From the NCBI RefSeq assembly GCF_016863275.1, contig NZ_BOOO01000009.1:248001-312000 (forward strand): a DNA stretch of 64,000 nt, written 5' to 3'. This document shows positions 43,893 through 52,193 of the stretch, in pieces. This DNA comes from Planotetraspora mira. Lineage in GTDB: Bacteria > Actinomycetota > Actinomycetes > Streptosporangiales > Streptosporangiaceae. The notes under the pieces are model-generated. The model searched no databases. It was not told the DNA's origin and saw nothing but the letters and a program-made list of their open reading frames with translations. The translations under genes were made by a program, and so were the position numbers. Position 1 is the first letter of the stretch. Each line of letters opens with the position of its first letter.

Positions 43893-44537
43893 GTGGACAC
43901 TCCCAGTTCCCTGGCCGCTCAGCTCTACCTCCTCAACTACGACTCCAGAAGGGAGCGGGTGGTGACGCGCATGATGTTCCCCTACCTGCTCCGCGCGGCG
44001 GCGCTCACCGATCTGCTTCTCAGCGGACGGATCGCCGACGAGAAGGGCAAGGTGCGGGTCGTCACGCAAGACAGGCTCGCCGATCCGGTCCTGGACGGCC
44101 TGCTGCGCCAGATCGCCGAGTCGCGGCCCCGGTCATGGCAGCACTGGATCAGCAAGGACCACCACGCCACGGCTCGGGCCGTACGCGACGAACTGGAGAC
44201 GGAGCGGTGGATCCGGGTGGAACTCAACCGGCCATTTCTGATCTTCAGCAGGAGCTTCGTCCGGGTGCGGGACACGCGTGTGGTCAAGCGGCTCGCGGCA
44301 CAGGTCGCCTTCGCCCTGACCGGCCCGCTGTCCCGTGTCAGTGAACGCGACGCAGCACTCGTCGCGCTGGCGGCGGCGGGAGAGGTCAGGACGGTCCTCC
44401 CGAGGGCGAAGCGGCGGGAGTACAAGCAGCGCATCACCCAGCTGACCGAACGGGGTGGACCGGCGTCGCCGGCGCTGCGCAAGGTCATCCGCCAACTCCA
44501 CACGGCCACCGCCGCCGCCGCAGGCAGCGCCGGCTGA
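43893..44537 (+). CDS. GPP34 (GOLPH3-like) family protein
   Basis: A 214-residue mainly helical protein: MDTPSSLAAQLYLLNYDSRRERV, LRAAALTDLLLSGRIADEKGKV, DPVLDGLLRQIAESRPRSWQHWISKD. The family is related to the eukaryotic phosphoinositide-binding Golgi protein GOLPH3; the bacterial role is unknown, membrane-lipid or membrane-associated functions being suspected. Starts GTG 43893, 15 bp after the RHH stop. Confidence 0.9.
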   Translation: MDTPSSLAAQLYLLNYDSRRERVVTRMMFPYLLRAAALTDLLLSGRIADEKGKVRVVTQDRLADPVLDGLLRQIAESRPRSWQHWISKDHHATARAVRDELETERWIRVELNRPFLIFSRSFVRVRDTRVVKRLAAQVAFALTGPLSRVSERDAALVALAAAGEVRTVLPRAKRREYKQRITQLTERGGPASPALRKVIRQLHTATAAAAGSAG

Positions 44538-44543
44538 GGGGAC

Positions 44544-44609
44544 GAGGCGGGCTCTCGCCTGAGGAGACGGGGCGGCCGCACGCCCGCGGGGATGAGGCGG
44601 GCTCTCGCC
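44544..44609. repeat. Repeated 16-bp hairpin-forming segment after the GPP34 gene
   Basis: GAGGCGGGCTCTCGCC occurs at 44544-44559 and again at 44594-44609 (50-bp spacing). Each has a GGCG/CGCC stem, so the pair may form a terminator for the operon. Confidence 0.45.
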
Positions 44610-44745
44610 GTACCGGCTGAGCCCGGAGCAGATGCGGAAGATCCGCACAGGAGTTCCGCTTCTGCTCTTTCGTCCCTTTGCCGAGAGCTCTCTAGATTGG
44701 GTTCTGCATCGTCAAGCGGGATGGCTGGCCCTCGGGGAGGTCATC

Positions 44746-45459
44746 ATGAGCGTTCAAGGTCAGAAGGTCGCGGTCATCACCGGCGCCTCGGGGGGCATCG
44801 GAACCGGCCTGGTCGCCGCCTACCGCACCCTGGGGTTCGCGGTCGTCGCCACTTCGCGCACGATCCCCTCTTCTGACGACGACGACGTCGTCACCGTCTC
44901 GGGCGACATCGTCGATCCCGCCACCGCGGAGCGCGTCATCGACGCCGGGCTCGAACGGTTCGGCCGCATCGACACCCTGGTCAACAACGCCGGAGTGTTC
45001 GCGAGCAAGCCCTTCACGGACTACACCGGGGACGACTTCGCCTTGTTCACCGGAGTGAACCTCGCCGGGTTCTTCCACATCACACAGTGCGCCGTCCCGC
45101 ACATGCTCACCCAGGGCGCCGGCCACATCGTCACCATCACCACCAGCCTGGTCGACCACGCCGACTCGAGGCTGCCGTCGGCGCTGGCGTCGTTGACCAA
45201 GGGCGGTCTGCAGTCCGTCACGAAGTCTCTGGCCATCGAGTACGCCACCCGCGGCATCCGCGCCAACGCCGTCTCCCCGGGCCACATCAAGACGCCCCTG
45301 ACCTCCGAGGAGTCGTACGGGATGCTGGCCGGCCTGGTCCCGGCGGGGCGGATGGGGGAAGTGGGCGACATCGTCGACGCGGTGATCTATTTGGAGGGCG
45401 CTCCGTTCGTCACCGGCGAGATCCTGCACGTCGACGGCGGACAGAGCGCCGGCCGCTGA
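44746..45459 (+). CDS. SDR-family oxidoreductase lacking the catalytic tyrosine
   Basis: A 237-residue SDR: TGASGGIGTG (12-21), NNAGVFASKPFTDY, and C-terminal VTGEILHVDGGQSAGR. The usual YxxxK segment reads SALASLTKGGLQSVTKSL, so the tyrosine is replaced while Lys is kept. A recognisable subgroup of actinomycete SDRs has this feature; activity may differ. Start ATG 44746 follows GGGGAGG. Confidence 0.9.
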   Translation: MSVQGQKVAVITGASGGIGTGLVAAYRTLGFAVVATSRTIPSSDDDDVVTVSGDIVDPATAERVIDAGLERFGRIDTLVNNAGVFASKPFTDYTGDDFALFTGVNLAGFFHITQCAVPHMLTQGAGHIVTITTSLVDHADSRLPSALASLTKGGLQSVTKSLAIEYATRGIRANAVSPGHIKTPLTSEESYGMLAGLVPAGRMGEVGDIVDAVIYLEGAPFVTGEILHVDGGQSAGR

Positions 45460-45515
45460 ACCGCAACACCCGCGCCCGGCTCCCATTCGGGGGAGTCGAG
45501 AGTCATCATGCGTAC

Positions 45516-46007
45516 ATGGCCGATGACGAGACCTTGACCTGGACCAGCAGGTCCCGGAGCCTAGGGCTCCTGCAGACGGGATGCGGCTGTTTCCCCGTCG
45601 GCATGATCCTCTGCACGGTCTTGTACGTGATCACCCCGCTGGACGGCACGCCGTTGCTCTACCTCCTGGGCCTCGTAATCGCCACCGGTGCCGTGATAGG
45701 CCTCGTGGGCGGCCGGACAGAGGTGCACACGGCCGAGTTCACCCGGCGACAGGTTCGCCTGGTCAGCAAGACCGTGACCCGAACCGTGGACGTCGCCGAC
45801 CTGACCTCGTTGACGGTGGAGCACTCCGGCGACGTCGACCAGGGCTACGACGAGACGACGTTGGGAGTGACCTGGCCGGACGGGACCGAGAGGATCGGCG
45901 GCGTTCACGACCCGACGCTGGCCTCCTCCCTCACGGAGTGGCTCGGACCCCGCGTCGCGGTCCAGGAGCAGTGGAAGGAACTGGACCCGTCGCCCGGCAC
46001 CGCCTGA
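45516..46007 (+). CDS. Hypothetical membrane protein
   Basis: A 163-residue protein with two membrane segments near the N-terminus (~24-41 and ~45-65) and a C-terminal domain with RRQVRLVSKTVTRTVDVADLTSLTVEH. No family recognised; could be a PH-like domain on the membrane. Downstream of the SDR on the same strand (56 bp gap), possibly co-transcribed. Function unknown. Confidence 0.75.
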   Translation: MADDETLTWTSRSRSLGLLQTGCGCFPVGMILCTVLYVITPLDGTPLLYLLGLVIATGAVIGLVGGRTEVHTAEFTRRQVRLVSKTVTRTVDVADLTSLTVEHSGDVDQGYDETTLGVTWPDGTERIGGVHDPTLASSLTEWLGPRVAVQEQWKELDPSPGTA

Positions 46008-46059
46008 TCGCGGATCCCGGGGGTGATCGGCGGGCCGGCCGCTCTCACCCGCACGCGCG

Positions 46060-47019
46060 TCAGGCGCTTCTGCGCCGATCGGCGTCGCCGATCATGTCGA
46101 GGGACAGCCGCCAGAGGCGTGCGGCGGCGTCGGGGTCGACGGCATATGCCGCGAAGCCGCGCCGGAGCCCGGGCGTGTGGGGTGCGGCTTCCTGGCAGTC
46201 CTCGAAATACCGTCCGGTCACGCCTTCGACGAGGGGTGAGGCGGCCAGGAGGGTCGAGGTCGCCGCGCCCTGGGGGATGTCCTTGACCGACACGCCGTCG
46301 CTGGATTCGGGCTCGAACGACGCGGGCGGGGCGGACATGTGCCGGGAAAGGCCAGTGCTCCAGATGCGGCCGGGGTTGAGGGCGTTGACCGCGATGCCCT
46401 CGCCGGCCCAGCGCCTGGCGGCTTCCACGGCGAACAGGATGTTCGCGGTCTTGGACTGGCTGTAGGCCTTCCATTCGTCGTAGGGGTTCTTCTCGAAGTT
46501 GATGTCGTCCCAGATGACGTCCCCGTTGATGTGGCCCACGGAGCTCACGACCACGACGCGGGCATGCCCGGCGGCCGCGAGGGCGTCGTGCAGTCCGAGG
46601 GTGAGGGCGAAGTGGCCGAGGTGGTTGGTGGCGAACTGCATCTCCCAGCCTTCGGCGGTGCGCCGCTCCGGGGTGGCCATGACGCCGGCGTTGTCGACCA
46701 GGATGTCGAGCGGTCCCCGCCAGGAGGCGACGAACGCGTCGATCGAGTCGCGGGCCGACAGGTCGAGGGGGGCGACGTGCACATGCGCGCCGCCCGTGGA
46801 CGCCGCGATGCCGGCGGCGACCTTCTCGCCCTCGACGACGTCGCGGACGGCGAGAGTGACGTCGGCGCCGGCCTTGGCGAGCACCCGGGCGGTCTCCACG
46901 CCGATTCCCGACGACGCTCCCGTCACGACGGCCTTCTTGGCGGACAGGTCGACGCCCTCGACCGTCTCCTCAGCGGTCGTGGCCGGCCCGAAGGGGGTCG
47001 TGACGCGTTCGGTGTTCAT
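46060..47019 (-). CDS. SDR-family NAD(P)-dependent oxidoreductase
   Basis: A 319-residue SDR: TGASSGIG (33-40), VDNAGVMATPERRT in place of NNAG, catalytic AYSQSK, and C-terminal TGRYFEDCQEAAPHTPGLRRGFAAYAVDPDAAARLWRLSLDMI. Clearly paralogous to the SDR at 6770 (same family and ends). ATG 47019 follows AAGGAAATC. Divergent from a TetR gene with twin operators, so the pair is TetR-controlled, whereas the paralogue is XRE-linked. Confidence 0.92.
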   Translation of the reverse strand: MNTERVTTPFGPATTAEETVEGVDLSAKKAVVTGASSGIGVETARVLAKAGADVTLAVRDVVEGEKVAAGIAASTGGAHVHVAPLDLSARDSIDAFVASWRGPLDILVDNAGVMATPERRTAEGWEMQFATNHLGHFALTLGLHDALAAAGHARVVVVSSVGHINGDVIWDDINFEKNPYDEWKAYSQSKTANILFAVEAARRWAGEGIAVNALNPGRIWSTGLSRHMSAPPASFEPESSDGVSVKDIPQGAATSTLLAASPLVEGVTGRYFEDCQEAAPHTPGLRRGFAAYAVDPDAAARLWRLSLDMIGDADRRRSA

Positions 47020-47042
47020 GCTGATTTCCTTCACATAGGATT

Positions 47043-47093
47043 AAGCGGAGCCGGGTCCGGTTAGCTTCACTATAAGCGGACCCGGCTCCGCTT
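47043..47093. promoter_or_regulatory. Twin TetR operators forming a 17-bp inverted repeat
   Basis: AAGCGGAGCCGGGTCCG (47043-47059) is repeated as its exact reverse complement at 47077-47093. The sequences 47043-47062 and 47074-47093 are also each 20-bp palindromes (AAGCGGA...TCCG(C/G)TT), a pair of sites 31 bp apart between divergent SDR and TetR genes. Likely binding sites of the TetR protein. Confidence 0.75.
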
Positions 47094-47127
47094 TGCCACC
47101 CGGGTGGACTCTTGCAGGAAGCGATCC

Positions 47128-47706
47128 ATGGACACCAAGGACCCCAAGGACCCCAGACAGCCCCGAGCCGACGCCCGGGCGAACCGTGAACGGCTCCTCG
47201 ACATCGCGACCCGCGCGTTCGCCCGCGAGGGTCCCGGCGCCTCGCTGAAGGGCGTCGCGAAAGAGGCGGGCGTGGGAATCGGGACCCTTTACCGGCACTT
47301 CCCGACACGTGAGGCCCTCATCGAGGCAGCACACGCGAGCGAGCTCGCGCGGGTCTGCGATTCGGCGGGCGACGTGCTCGCGACGATGCCCGCGGACGAG
47401 GCGCTGCGCGTCTGGCTGGGACGATGGGTGGACTACCTGACCGCCAAGCACGGCCTCGCGCAGGCGTTGCGCGCCACGACGGCGACGGACACGAGCGCCG
47501 TCGCCTTCCCCGGCGCCAGGGCTCGTGCGCTCGACGCCGTGAGCCTGCTCCTCGACGCCGGGGTGCGGGACGGCCTGCTCCGGCAGGGCATCGAGCCGCT
47601 CGACGTCCTGGTCGCCGCGAACGGCGCCGCCATGGCGGCCCTGGACCCCGATCAGGTCGAACGCCTGCTCAACTACCTCATGGACGCCTTCCGCACCCGG
47701 AAGTAG
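47128..47706 (+). CDS. TetR-family transcriptional regulator
   Basis: A 192-residue regulator: HTH ASLKGVAKEAGVGIGTLYRHFPTREALIEAA, and a TetR_C domain ending NYLMDAFRTRK. Charged N-terminal MDTKDPKDPRQPRADARAN. ATG 47128 follows AGGAAGC. Divergent from the SDR at 46060, with twin operators between; its likely role is to repress that SDR and itself. Confidence 0.93.
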   Translation: MDTKDPKDPRQPRADARANRERLLDIATRAFAREGPGASLKGVAKEAGVGIGTLYRHFPTREALIEAAHASELARVCDSAGDVLATMPADEALRVWLGRWVDYLTAKHGLAQALRATTATDTSAVAFPGARARALDAVSLLLDAGVRDGLLRQGIEPLDVLVAANGAAMAALDPDQVERLLNYLMDAFRTRK

Positions 47707-47849
47707 GCCGCGTGTGGGGACCGACTCCGTCGCACGATCGCTCCCCCCGATATCCCCAGGCACCTCCCGATCGTGTCCATCGAACGGTGGACAGCCCGCT
47801 CCACCGGTCGTAGGTGTCGCGGCAGCCGTACCGGGACGACGCTTGATCC

Positions 47850-48692
47850 ATGACGACAGCGGTGAGAGTGCGGGGCCTGACCAAGCGGTACGGCGACGTG
47901 CAGGCCGTCGGGGGCATCGACCTCGACATCGATACCGGCGAGGTGTTCGCGATCCTCGGCCCGAACGGGGCCGGGAAGTCCACCGCGGTGGAGATCATGG
48001 AGGGCTACCGGACCAGGGACGCCGGGGAGGTCAGCGTCCTCGGCGTCGACCCCGGCAGGCCGACACGGGAGTGGCGTTCGCGGATCGGCGTGGTGTTGCA
48101 GACGGCCGACGACGTGGCCGAGGCGACCGTGCGGGAGACCGTGCGGCATTTCGCGGGCTACTACCCCAATGCCAAGGACCCGGACCAGGTGATCGAGCAG
48201 GTCGGCCTGACGGACAAGGCGGGCAAGCGGATCCGCCAGCTCTCCGGCGGCCAGCGGCGCCGGGTGGACGTGGCACTGGGGGTGATCGGGAGTCCTGAGC
48301 TGCTCTTCCTTGACGAGCCGACCACCGGGTTCGACCCCGAGGCCCGCAGGCAGTTCTGGGAGCTGATCGGAGGCCTGGCCCACCAGGGGACCACGATCGT
48401 GCTGACCACGCACTACCTGGACGAGGCCGAGGCGCTGGCCGACCGGGTCGCCGTGGTCGCCCAGGGCCGCATCGTCGCCGAGGGCGACCCGACGACCCTG
48501 GGGGGCCGGGCGACCGCCAAGGCGACGGTCGGCTGGTCGGAGGCCGGAGAGCACCGTTCACAGGAGACCGACACCCCGACGAGGACGGTGCTGGAGCTGG
48601 CCCAGCGGTTCGACGGCGAAGTCCCCGAGCTGACCGTGACCCGTCCCTCCCTGGAGGACGTCTACCTCCGGCTCATCGAGACCCCGTCCTGA
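47850..48692 (+). CDS. ABC transporter ATP-binding protein (DrrA-like)
   Basis: A 280-residue ATPase: Walker A GPNGAGKSTAVEIM, signature LSGGQRRRVDVALGVIG, Walker B LLFLDEPTTGFDPEA, H-loop THYLDEAEALAD, and a C-terminal extension as in DrrA daunorubicin-type exporters. Followed by the ABC-2 permease at 48790 and by kinases and a regulator, all on the same strand. Confidence 0.94.
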   Translation: MTTAVRVRGLTKRYGDVQAVGGIDLDIDTGEVFAILGPNGAGKSTAVEIMEGYRTRDAGEVSVLGVDPGRPTREWRSRIGVVLQTADDVAEATVRETVRHFAGYYPNAKDPDQVIEQVGLTDKAGKRIRQLSGGQRRRVDVALGVIGSPELLFLDEPTTGFDPEARRQFWELIGGLAHQGTTIVLTTHYLDEAEALADRVAVVAQGRIVAEGDPTTLGGRATAKATVGWSEAGEHRSQETDTPTRTVLELAQRFDGEVPELTVTRPSLEDVYLRLIETPS

Positions 48693-48789
48693 CCACGCCC
48701 GCGGTCAGGCACGGAGGCATTCACCCCTCTTCGGCCTGGATCGCGCCGTCATCCCCCCTCAGCTCCCCATCCCCCGAGGTGTTCAGTCC

Positions 48790-49629
48790 ATGAGCCAGAC
48801 CGCCACCCGAGCCCCTGCCCCTCCTCTCGTCCGGCAGCCCTCCGCGATACAGCTGGGCCTGTCGCGGGCAGCCCTGGAGACCAAGATCTTCTTCCGCGAG
48901 AGAGACGCGGTCATCTTCACCTTCTCCTTCCCGATCGTCCTGCTGCTGATCTTCGGTTCGATCTTCGCCGACGATCTGGAGGGGACGGGCCTCAACGTCT
49001 CCCAGCTCTACGTGGCCGGGTTGATCGGCTCGGCGGCGATGACGGGCTTCCAGAATCTCGGCATCGGCATCGCGATGGACCGCGACGACGGCACGCTCAA
49101 GCGGTTGCTGGGCACGCCGCTGCCGCGCAGCTCCTACTTCGTCGGCAGGGCGCTCAACACCCTGTTCATCTCCTTCTGCCAGGTCGTGATCCTGCTGATC
49201 ATCGGGGTCGCGCTGTTCGGCCTGCAGTTGCCCTCCGAGCTCTCCACCTGGCTGACCTTCGTCTGGGTGTTCGTGCTCGGGGTGCTCGGCTCGTCGCTGC
49301 TCGGCATCGCGGTCAGCAGCCTGCCCCGGTCGGGCAAGAGCGCCAGCGCGGTGATCGCCATGCCGTTCGTGGTGCTGCAGTTCATCTCCGGGGTGTTCAT
49401 CCCCGTCAACCAACTCCCGGCCTGGCTGGTGAACATCGCCTCGGTGTTCCCCCTCAAGTGGATGTGCCAGGGCTTCCGCTCGGTCTTCCTCGGTGACGCC
49501 GGCGCCACGCTGGAGCTCACGAACTCCTACGAGCTCGGCCGGGTCGCCCTGGTGCTGGGAGCCTGGGTCGTCGGAGGCCTGCTGCTGTGCCTCACGACGT
49601 TCCGCTGGAAGGGCCGCCGCGACGGGTGA
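48790..49629 (+). CDS. ABC-2 type permease (DrrB-like)
   Basis: A 279-residue integral membrane protein with six helices (~48-70, 85-105, 135-160, 165-185, 195-215, 255-275). FPIVLLLIFGSIFADD near the start and a GVFIPVNQLPAWL loop follow the DrrB pattern. Probably pairs with the ATPase at 47850 as an exporter. The 97-bp gap between them holds no gene. Confidence 0.92.
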   Translation: MSQTATRAPAPPLVRQPSAIQLGLSRAALETKIFFRERDAVIFTFSFPIVLLLIFGSIFADDLEGTGLNVSQLYVAGLIGSAAMTGFQNLGIGIAMDRDDGTLKRLLGTPLPRSSYFVGRALNTLFISFCQVVILLIIGVALFGLQLPSELSTWLTFVWVFVLGVLGSSLLGIAVSSLPRSGKSASAVIAMPFVVLQFISGVFIPVNQLPAWLVNIASVFPLKWMCQGFRSVFLGDAGATLELTNSYELGRVALVLGAWVVGGLLLCLTTFRWKGRRDG

Positions 49630-49667
49630 TCCCGCCCGGGTCGGCATGCCTGACATTCGCCGCATGG

Positions 49668-50348
49668 ATGGAACCGACCATGAAGCAGAGCGAGGAGTGG
49701 GCCGCCCTCATAGAGGAACTGGAGGCCCAGCGGGCCGAGGTGGCGAGGCTGTCGGCCGAGCGCGGCGTCCTGGCCGAACGCGAGCGCCTCGCCGGGGAGA
49801 TCCACGACACCCTGGCCCAAGGCTTCACCAGCATCATCATGCTGATCCAGGCAGCCGAAGCCCAGACCGACCCGGCCCGTCATCTGAGGCTGGCCGTACA
49901 GACCGCGCGCGAGAACCTGGCCGAGGCGCGCGCGCTGGTGGCCGCGCTCGGCTCGGCGCCGCTGGACGGCTCCGCCCTGGACGGGGCACTGGTACGGCTG
50001 GCGGGCCGGCTCAGGCAGGAGTCGGAGACGGCTGCGGCGTTCACGCTCCACGGGGAGTCGCGCCCGCTGACGCCGCCCACCGAGGTGGTGCTCATCCGCG
50101 CCGCCCAGGAGGCCCTGGCGAACGTGCGCAAGCACGCGGCGGCCGGCCGGGTGGACGTCTCGGTGACCTACGGCCCGCGGACGGTGACGCTGGAGGTCCG
50201 CGACGACGGTCGCGGCTTCGACCCGTCCGCCACCGGCGGGTACGGCCTGCGGGCGATACGGAGCCGGGTGGAGCAGGCGGGCGGCTGGATGCGGGTGCGG
50301 AGCTCGCCGGGAGAGGGGACGACTCTGACGTTCGAGGTGACAGAGTGA
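49668..50348 (+). CDS. Soluble sensor histidine kinase (HisKA_3 type) without membrane domain
   Basis: A ~226-residue protein. From residue ~35 it is an HisKA_3 module: AERERLAGEIHDTLAQGFTSI with phospho-acceptor His46, then HATPase (QEALANVRKHAA, VRDDGRGFDPSATGGYGLR). No membrane helices, unlike the next kinase. The start is uncertain (ATG 49668 or 49680; an upstream in-frame extension exists). It ends in a GTGA overlap with the second kinase. Shares long identical DNA with that kinase, so it is a partial duplicate. Confidence 0.88.
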   Translation: MEPTMKQSEEWAALIEELEAQRAEVARLSAERGVLAERERLAGEIHDTLAQGFTSIIMLIQAAEAQTDPARHLRLAVQTARENLAEARALVAALGSAPLDGSALDGALVRLAGRLRQESETAAAFTLHGESRPLTPPTEVVLIRAAQEALANVRKHAAAGRVDVSVTYGPRTVTLEVRDDGRGFDPSATGGYGLRAIRSRVEQAGGWMRVRSSPGEGTTLTFEVTE

Positions 50349-51019
50349 CCGTCGTGAAATTTCGCGACAACTCCCCGCCCAGGTCCCAACACGTGTTCAT
50401 GCGCCTGAGCGGATGGGAGCTGCTCTACCTCGTCGCCTTCCTGGCCTCCGTCCTCTTCGTGATCTCCGATGACACGCTCGGGACGGCCAAGCAGGTGACC
50501 GCGATCGTGCTGCTCGGCGGATGCCTGGTCGCATACGTGCGGCTCGGGCGGCGGTCCGTCGGCGTGGGGTATCGCTCATGGGAGGGGAGGACGTACGTCG
50601 TCCTGCTGATCGTGCTGTTCACCCCGGTGGCCGCCATCTGCCCGCCCACCAGATTTCTCCTTTTCGCCCTGTGCGCGCAGTGCTTCATGATGATCCCCAA
50701 GAACCAGGCGAGAATCGCCGTGATCATCTTTAATGTGGCCCCCGCTCTGGAGTTCCTCGTCGACCCGCCGTCGCTGCAGGAACTGACCGTCTTCCTGGGG
50801 GTGACGCTCACCGTCCTCGCCTTCGCACTGACCTTCGGCCCCTGGATCGTCGACGTCATCGGCCAGAGCAGGGAGCGGGCCTCGCTCATCCAGCAGTTGG
50901 AGGCCAAGCGCGCCGAGGTGGCCGCGCTGTCGGCCGAGCGCGGGGCCCTGGCCGAACGCGAGCGCCTCGCCGGGGAGATCCACGACACCCTGGCCCAAGG
51001 CTTCACCAGCATCATCATG
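49769..51019 (+). repeat. 73-bp identical segment shared by two adjacent kinase genes
   Basis: Bases 49769-49841 recur unchanged at 50947-51019 (coding for LAERERLAGEIHDTLAQGFTS...). A second 43-bp identical tract encodes LAVQTARENLAEAR. Flanking regions are diverged, so this is duplication or gene conversion confined to functional motifs. Confidence 0.85.
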
Positions 51020-51532
51020 TTGCTGCAGCAGCCCGACCCCCGTCGGGTCGAGCTGGCCGTACAGACCGCGCGCGAGAACCTGGCCGAGGCGCGCACGCTG
51101 ATCACCGAGCTCAGCCCGGCGCCGCTGTCCGGGGCCACCCTGGAGGAGGCCCTCGGGCGGATCACCTCGAAGTTCGGTGAGGAGCTCTCGATGTCGGCCG
51201 TGTTCGAGGTCCGGGGCGACTCCAGGGCGACCCCGACCAAGGTCGACGTCGTCCTGCTCCGCGCGGCGCAGGAGGCGTTGGCCAACGTGCGCAAGCACGC
51301 CAGGGCGGGCTCCGTCACGGTGACGCTGGAATACACACCGGAAGCGGCCAGGCTGACCCTCCAGGACGACGGCGCCGGCGTTGATCCGTCCGCCGCCGAG
51401 GGGTACGGTCTGCGCGGCATGCGTGCCCGGGTCGAACAGGCGGGCGGCACCCTCACCGTGACCGGCCCACCGGGCGGGGGCACCGTCCTGGAGGCCGTCG
51501 TCCCCACCGGCCGTACCGATCAGGGAGCGTGA
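50345..51532 (+). CDS. Membrane sensor histidine kinase (HisKA_3 type)
   Basis: A 395-residue kinase with about four membrane helices in residues ~25-165, a coiled coil (SRERASLIQQLEAKRAEVAALSAERGALAERER), phospho-acceptor His213 in EIHDTLAQG, and HATPase (QEALANVRKHARAG, LQDDGAGVDPSAAEGYGLRGM). Start GTG 50345 overlaps the stop of the previous kinase. Stop overlaps the response regulator start (GTGA). With the exporter genes it forms a five-gene operon (47850-52158). Confidence 0.93.
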   Translation: MTVVKFRDNSPPRSQHVFMRLSGWELLYLVAFLASVLFVISDDTLGTAKQVTAIVLLGGCLVAYVRLGRRSVGVGYRSWEGRTYVVLLIVLFTPVAAICPPTRFLLFALCAQCFMMIPKNQARIAVIIFNVAPALEFLVDPPSLQELTVFLGVTLTVLAFALTFGPWIVDVIGQSRERASLIQQLEAKRAEVAALSAERGALAERERLAGEIHDTLAQGFTSIIMLLQQPDPRRVELAVQTARENLAEARTLITELSPAPLSGATLEEALGRITSKFGEELSMSAVFEVRGDSRATPTKVDVVLLRAAQEALANVRKHARAGSVTVTLEYTPEAARLTLQDDGAGVDPSAAEGYGLRGMRARVEQAGGTLTVTGPPGGGTVLEAVVPTGRTDQGA

Positions 51533-52158
51533 CAGTGTTGCGTCTGATGATCGTCGATGACCATCCGGTGGTCCGCGAGGGACTGCGGGGAATGCTCGAG
51601 GCCGACCCCGGGATCACCGTGGTGGGGGAGGCGGCGTCGGGGGACGAAGCGGTGGTGCGGGCAGCGGAGTCGCGTCCCGACGTGATCCTGATGGACCTGC
51701 GCATGCCGAACGGGGACGGGGTGAGCGCCACAGCGCGCATCCTCGCCGCACGGCCGGAGAGCAGGGTGATCGTGCTGACCACCTATGAGACCGACCAGGA
51801 CATCGTGCGGGCGGTCGAAGCGGGGGCCGCCGGATACCTGCTGAAGGACACCTCCCGGGCCGATCTACTGACCGCGATCTTCTCGGCGGCGCGCGGGGAG
51901 ACCGTGCTGTCGCCGTCGGTGGCGACCCGGCTGGTCACCCGGATGCGGGCGCCGGCGAGCGAGTCGTTGTCGCCGCGCGAGGCCGAGGTGCTCTCCCTGG
52001 TGGCCGAGGGGCTGACCAACGCGGAGATCGGCAAGACGCTGTTCATCAGCGAAGCCACGGTCAAGACCCATCTGCTGCGTGTTTTCGGCAAGCTCGGCGT
52101 CTCCGACCGCACCGCCGCCGTGACCGTGGCCCTGGACCGCGGATTCATCATCCGGTAG
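51529..52158 (+). CDS. NarL/FixJ-family response regulator
   Basis: A 209-residue regulator: LMIVDDHPVVREGL, phospho-acceptor in DVILMDLRMPNGDG, TTYETDQDIV, LLKDTSRADL; LuxR HTH LSPREAEVLSLVAEGLTNAEIGKTLFISEATVKTHL. Start GTG 51529, translationally coupled to the kinase. Presumably regulates the upstream ABC exporter operon. Confidence 0.94.
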   Translation: MTVLRLMIVDDHPVVREGLRGMLEADPGITVVGEAASGDEAVVRAAESRPDVILMDLRMPNGDGVSATARILAARPESRVIVLTTYETDQDIVRAVEAGAAGYLLKDTSRADLLTAIFSAARGETVLSPSVATRLVTRMRAPASESLSPREAEVLSLVAEGLTNAEIGKTLFISEATVKTHLLRVFGKLGVSDRTAAVTVALDRGFIIR

Positions 52159-52193
52159 GAGCGCGACGCCCACGCCCTCGACGTCCGCCGACC

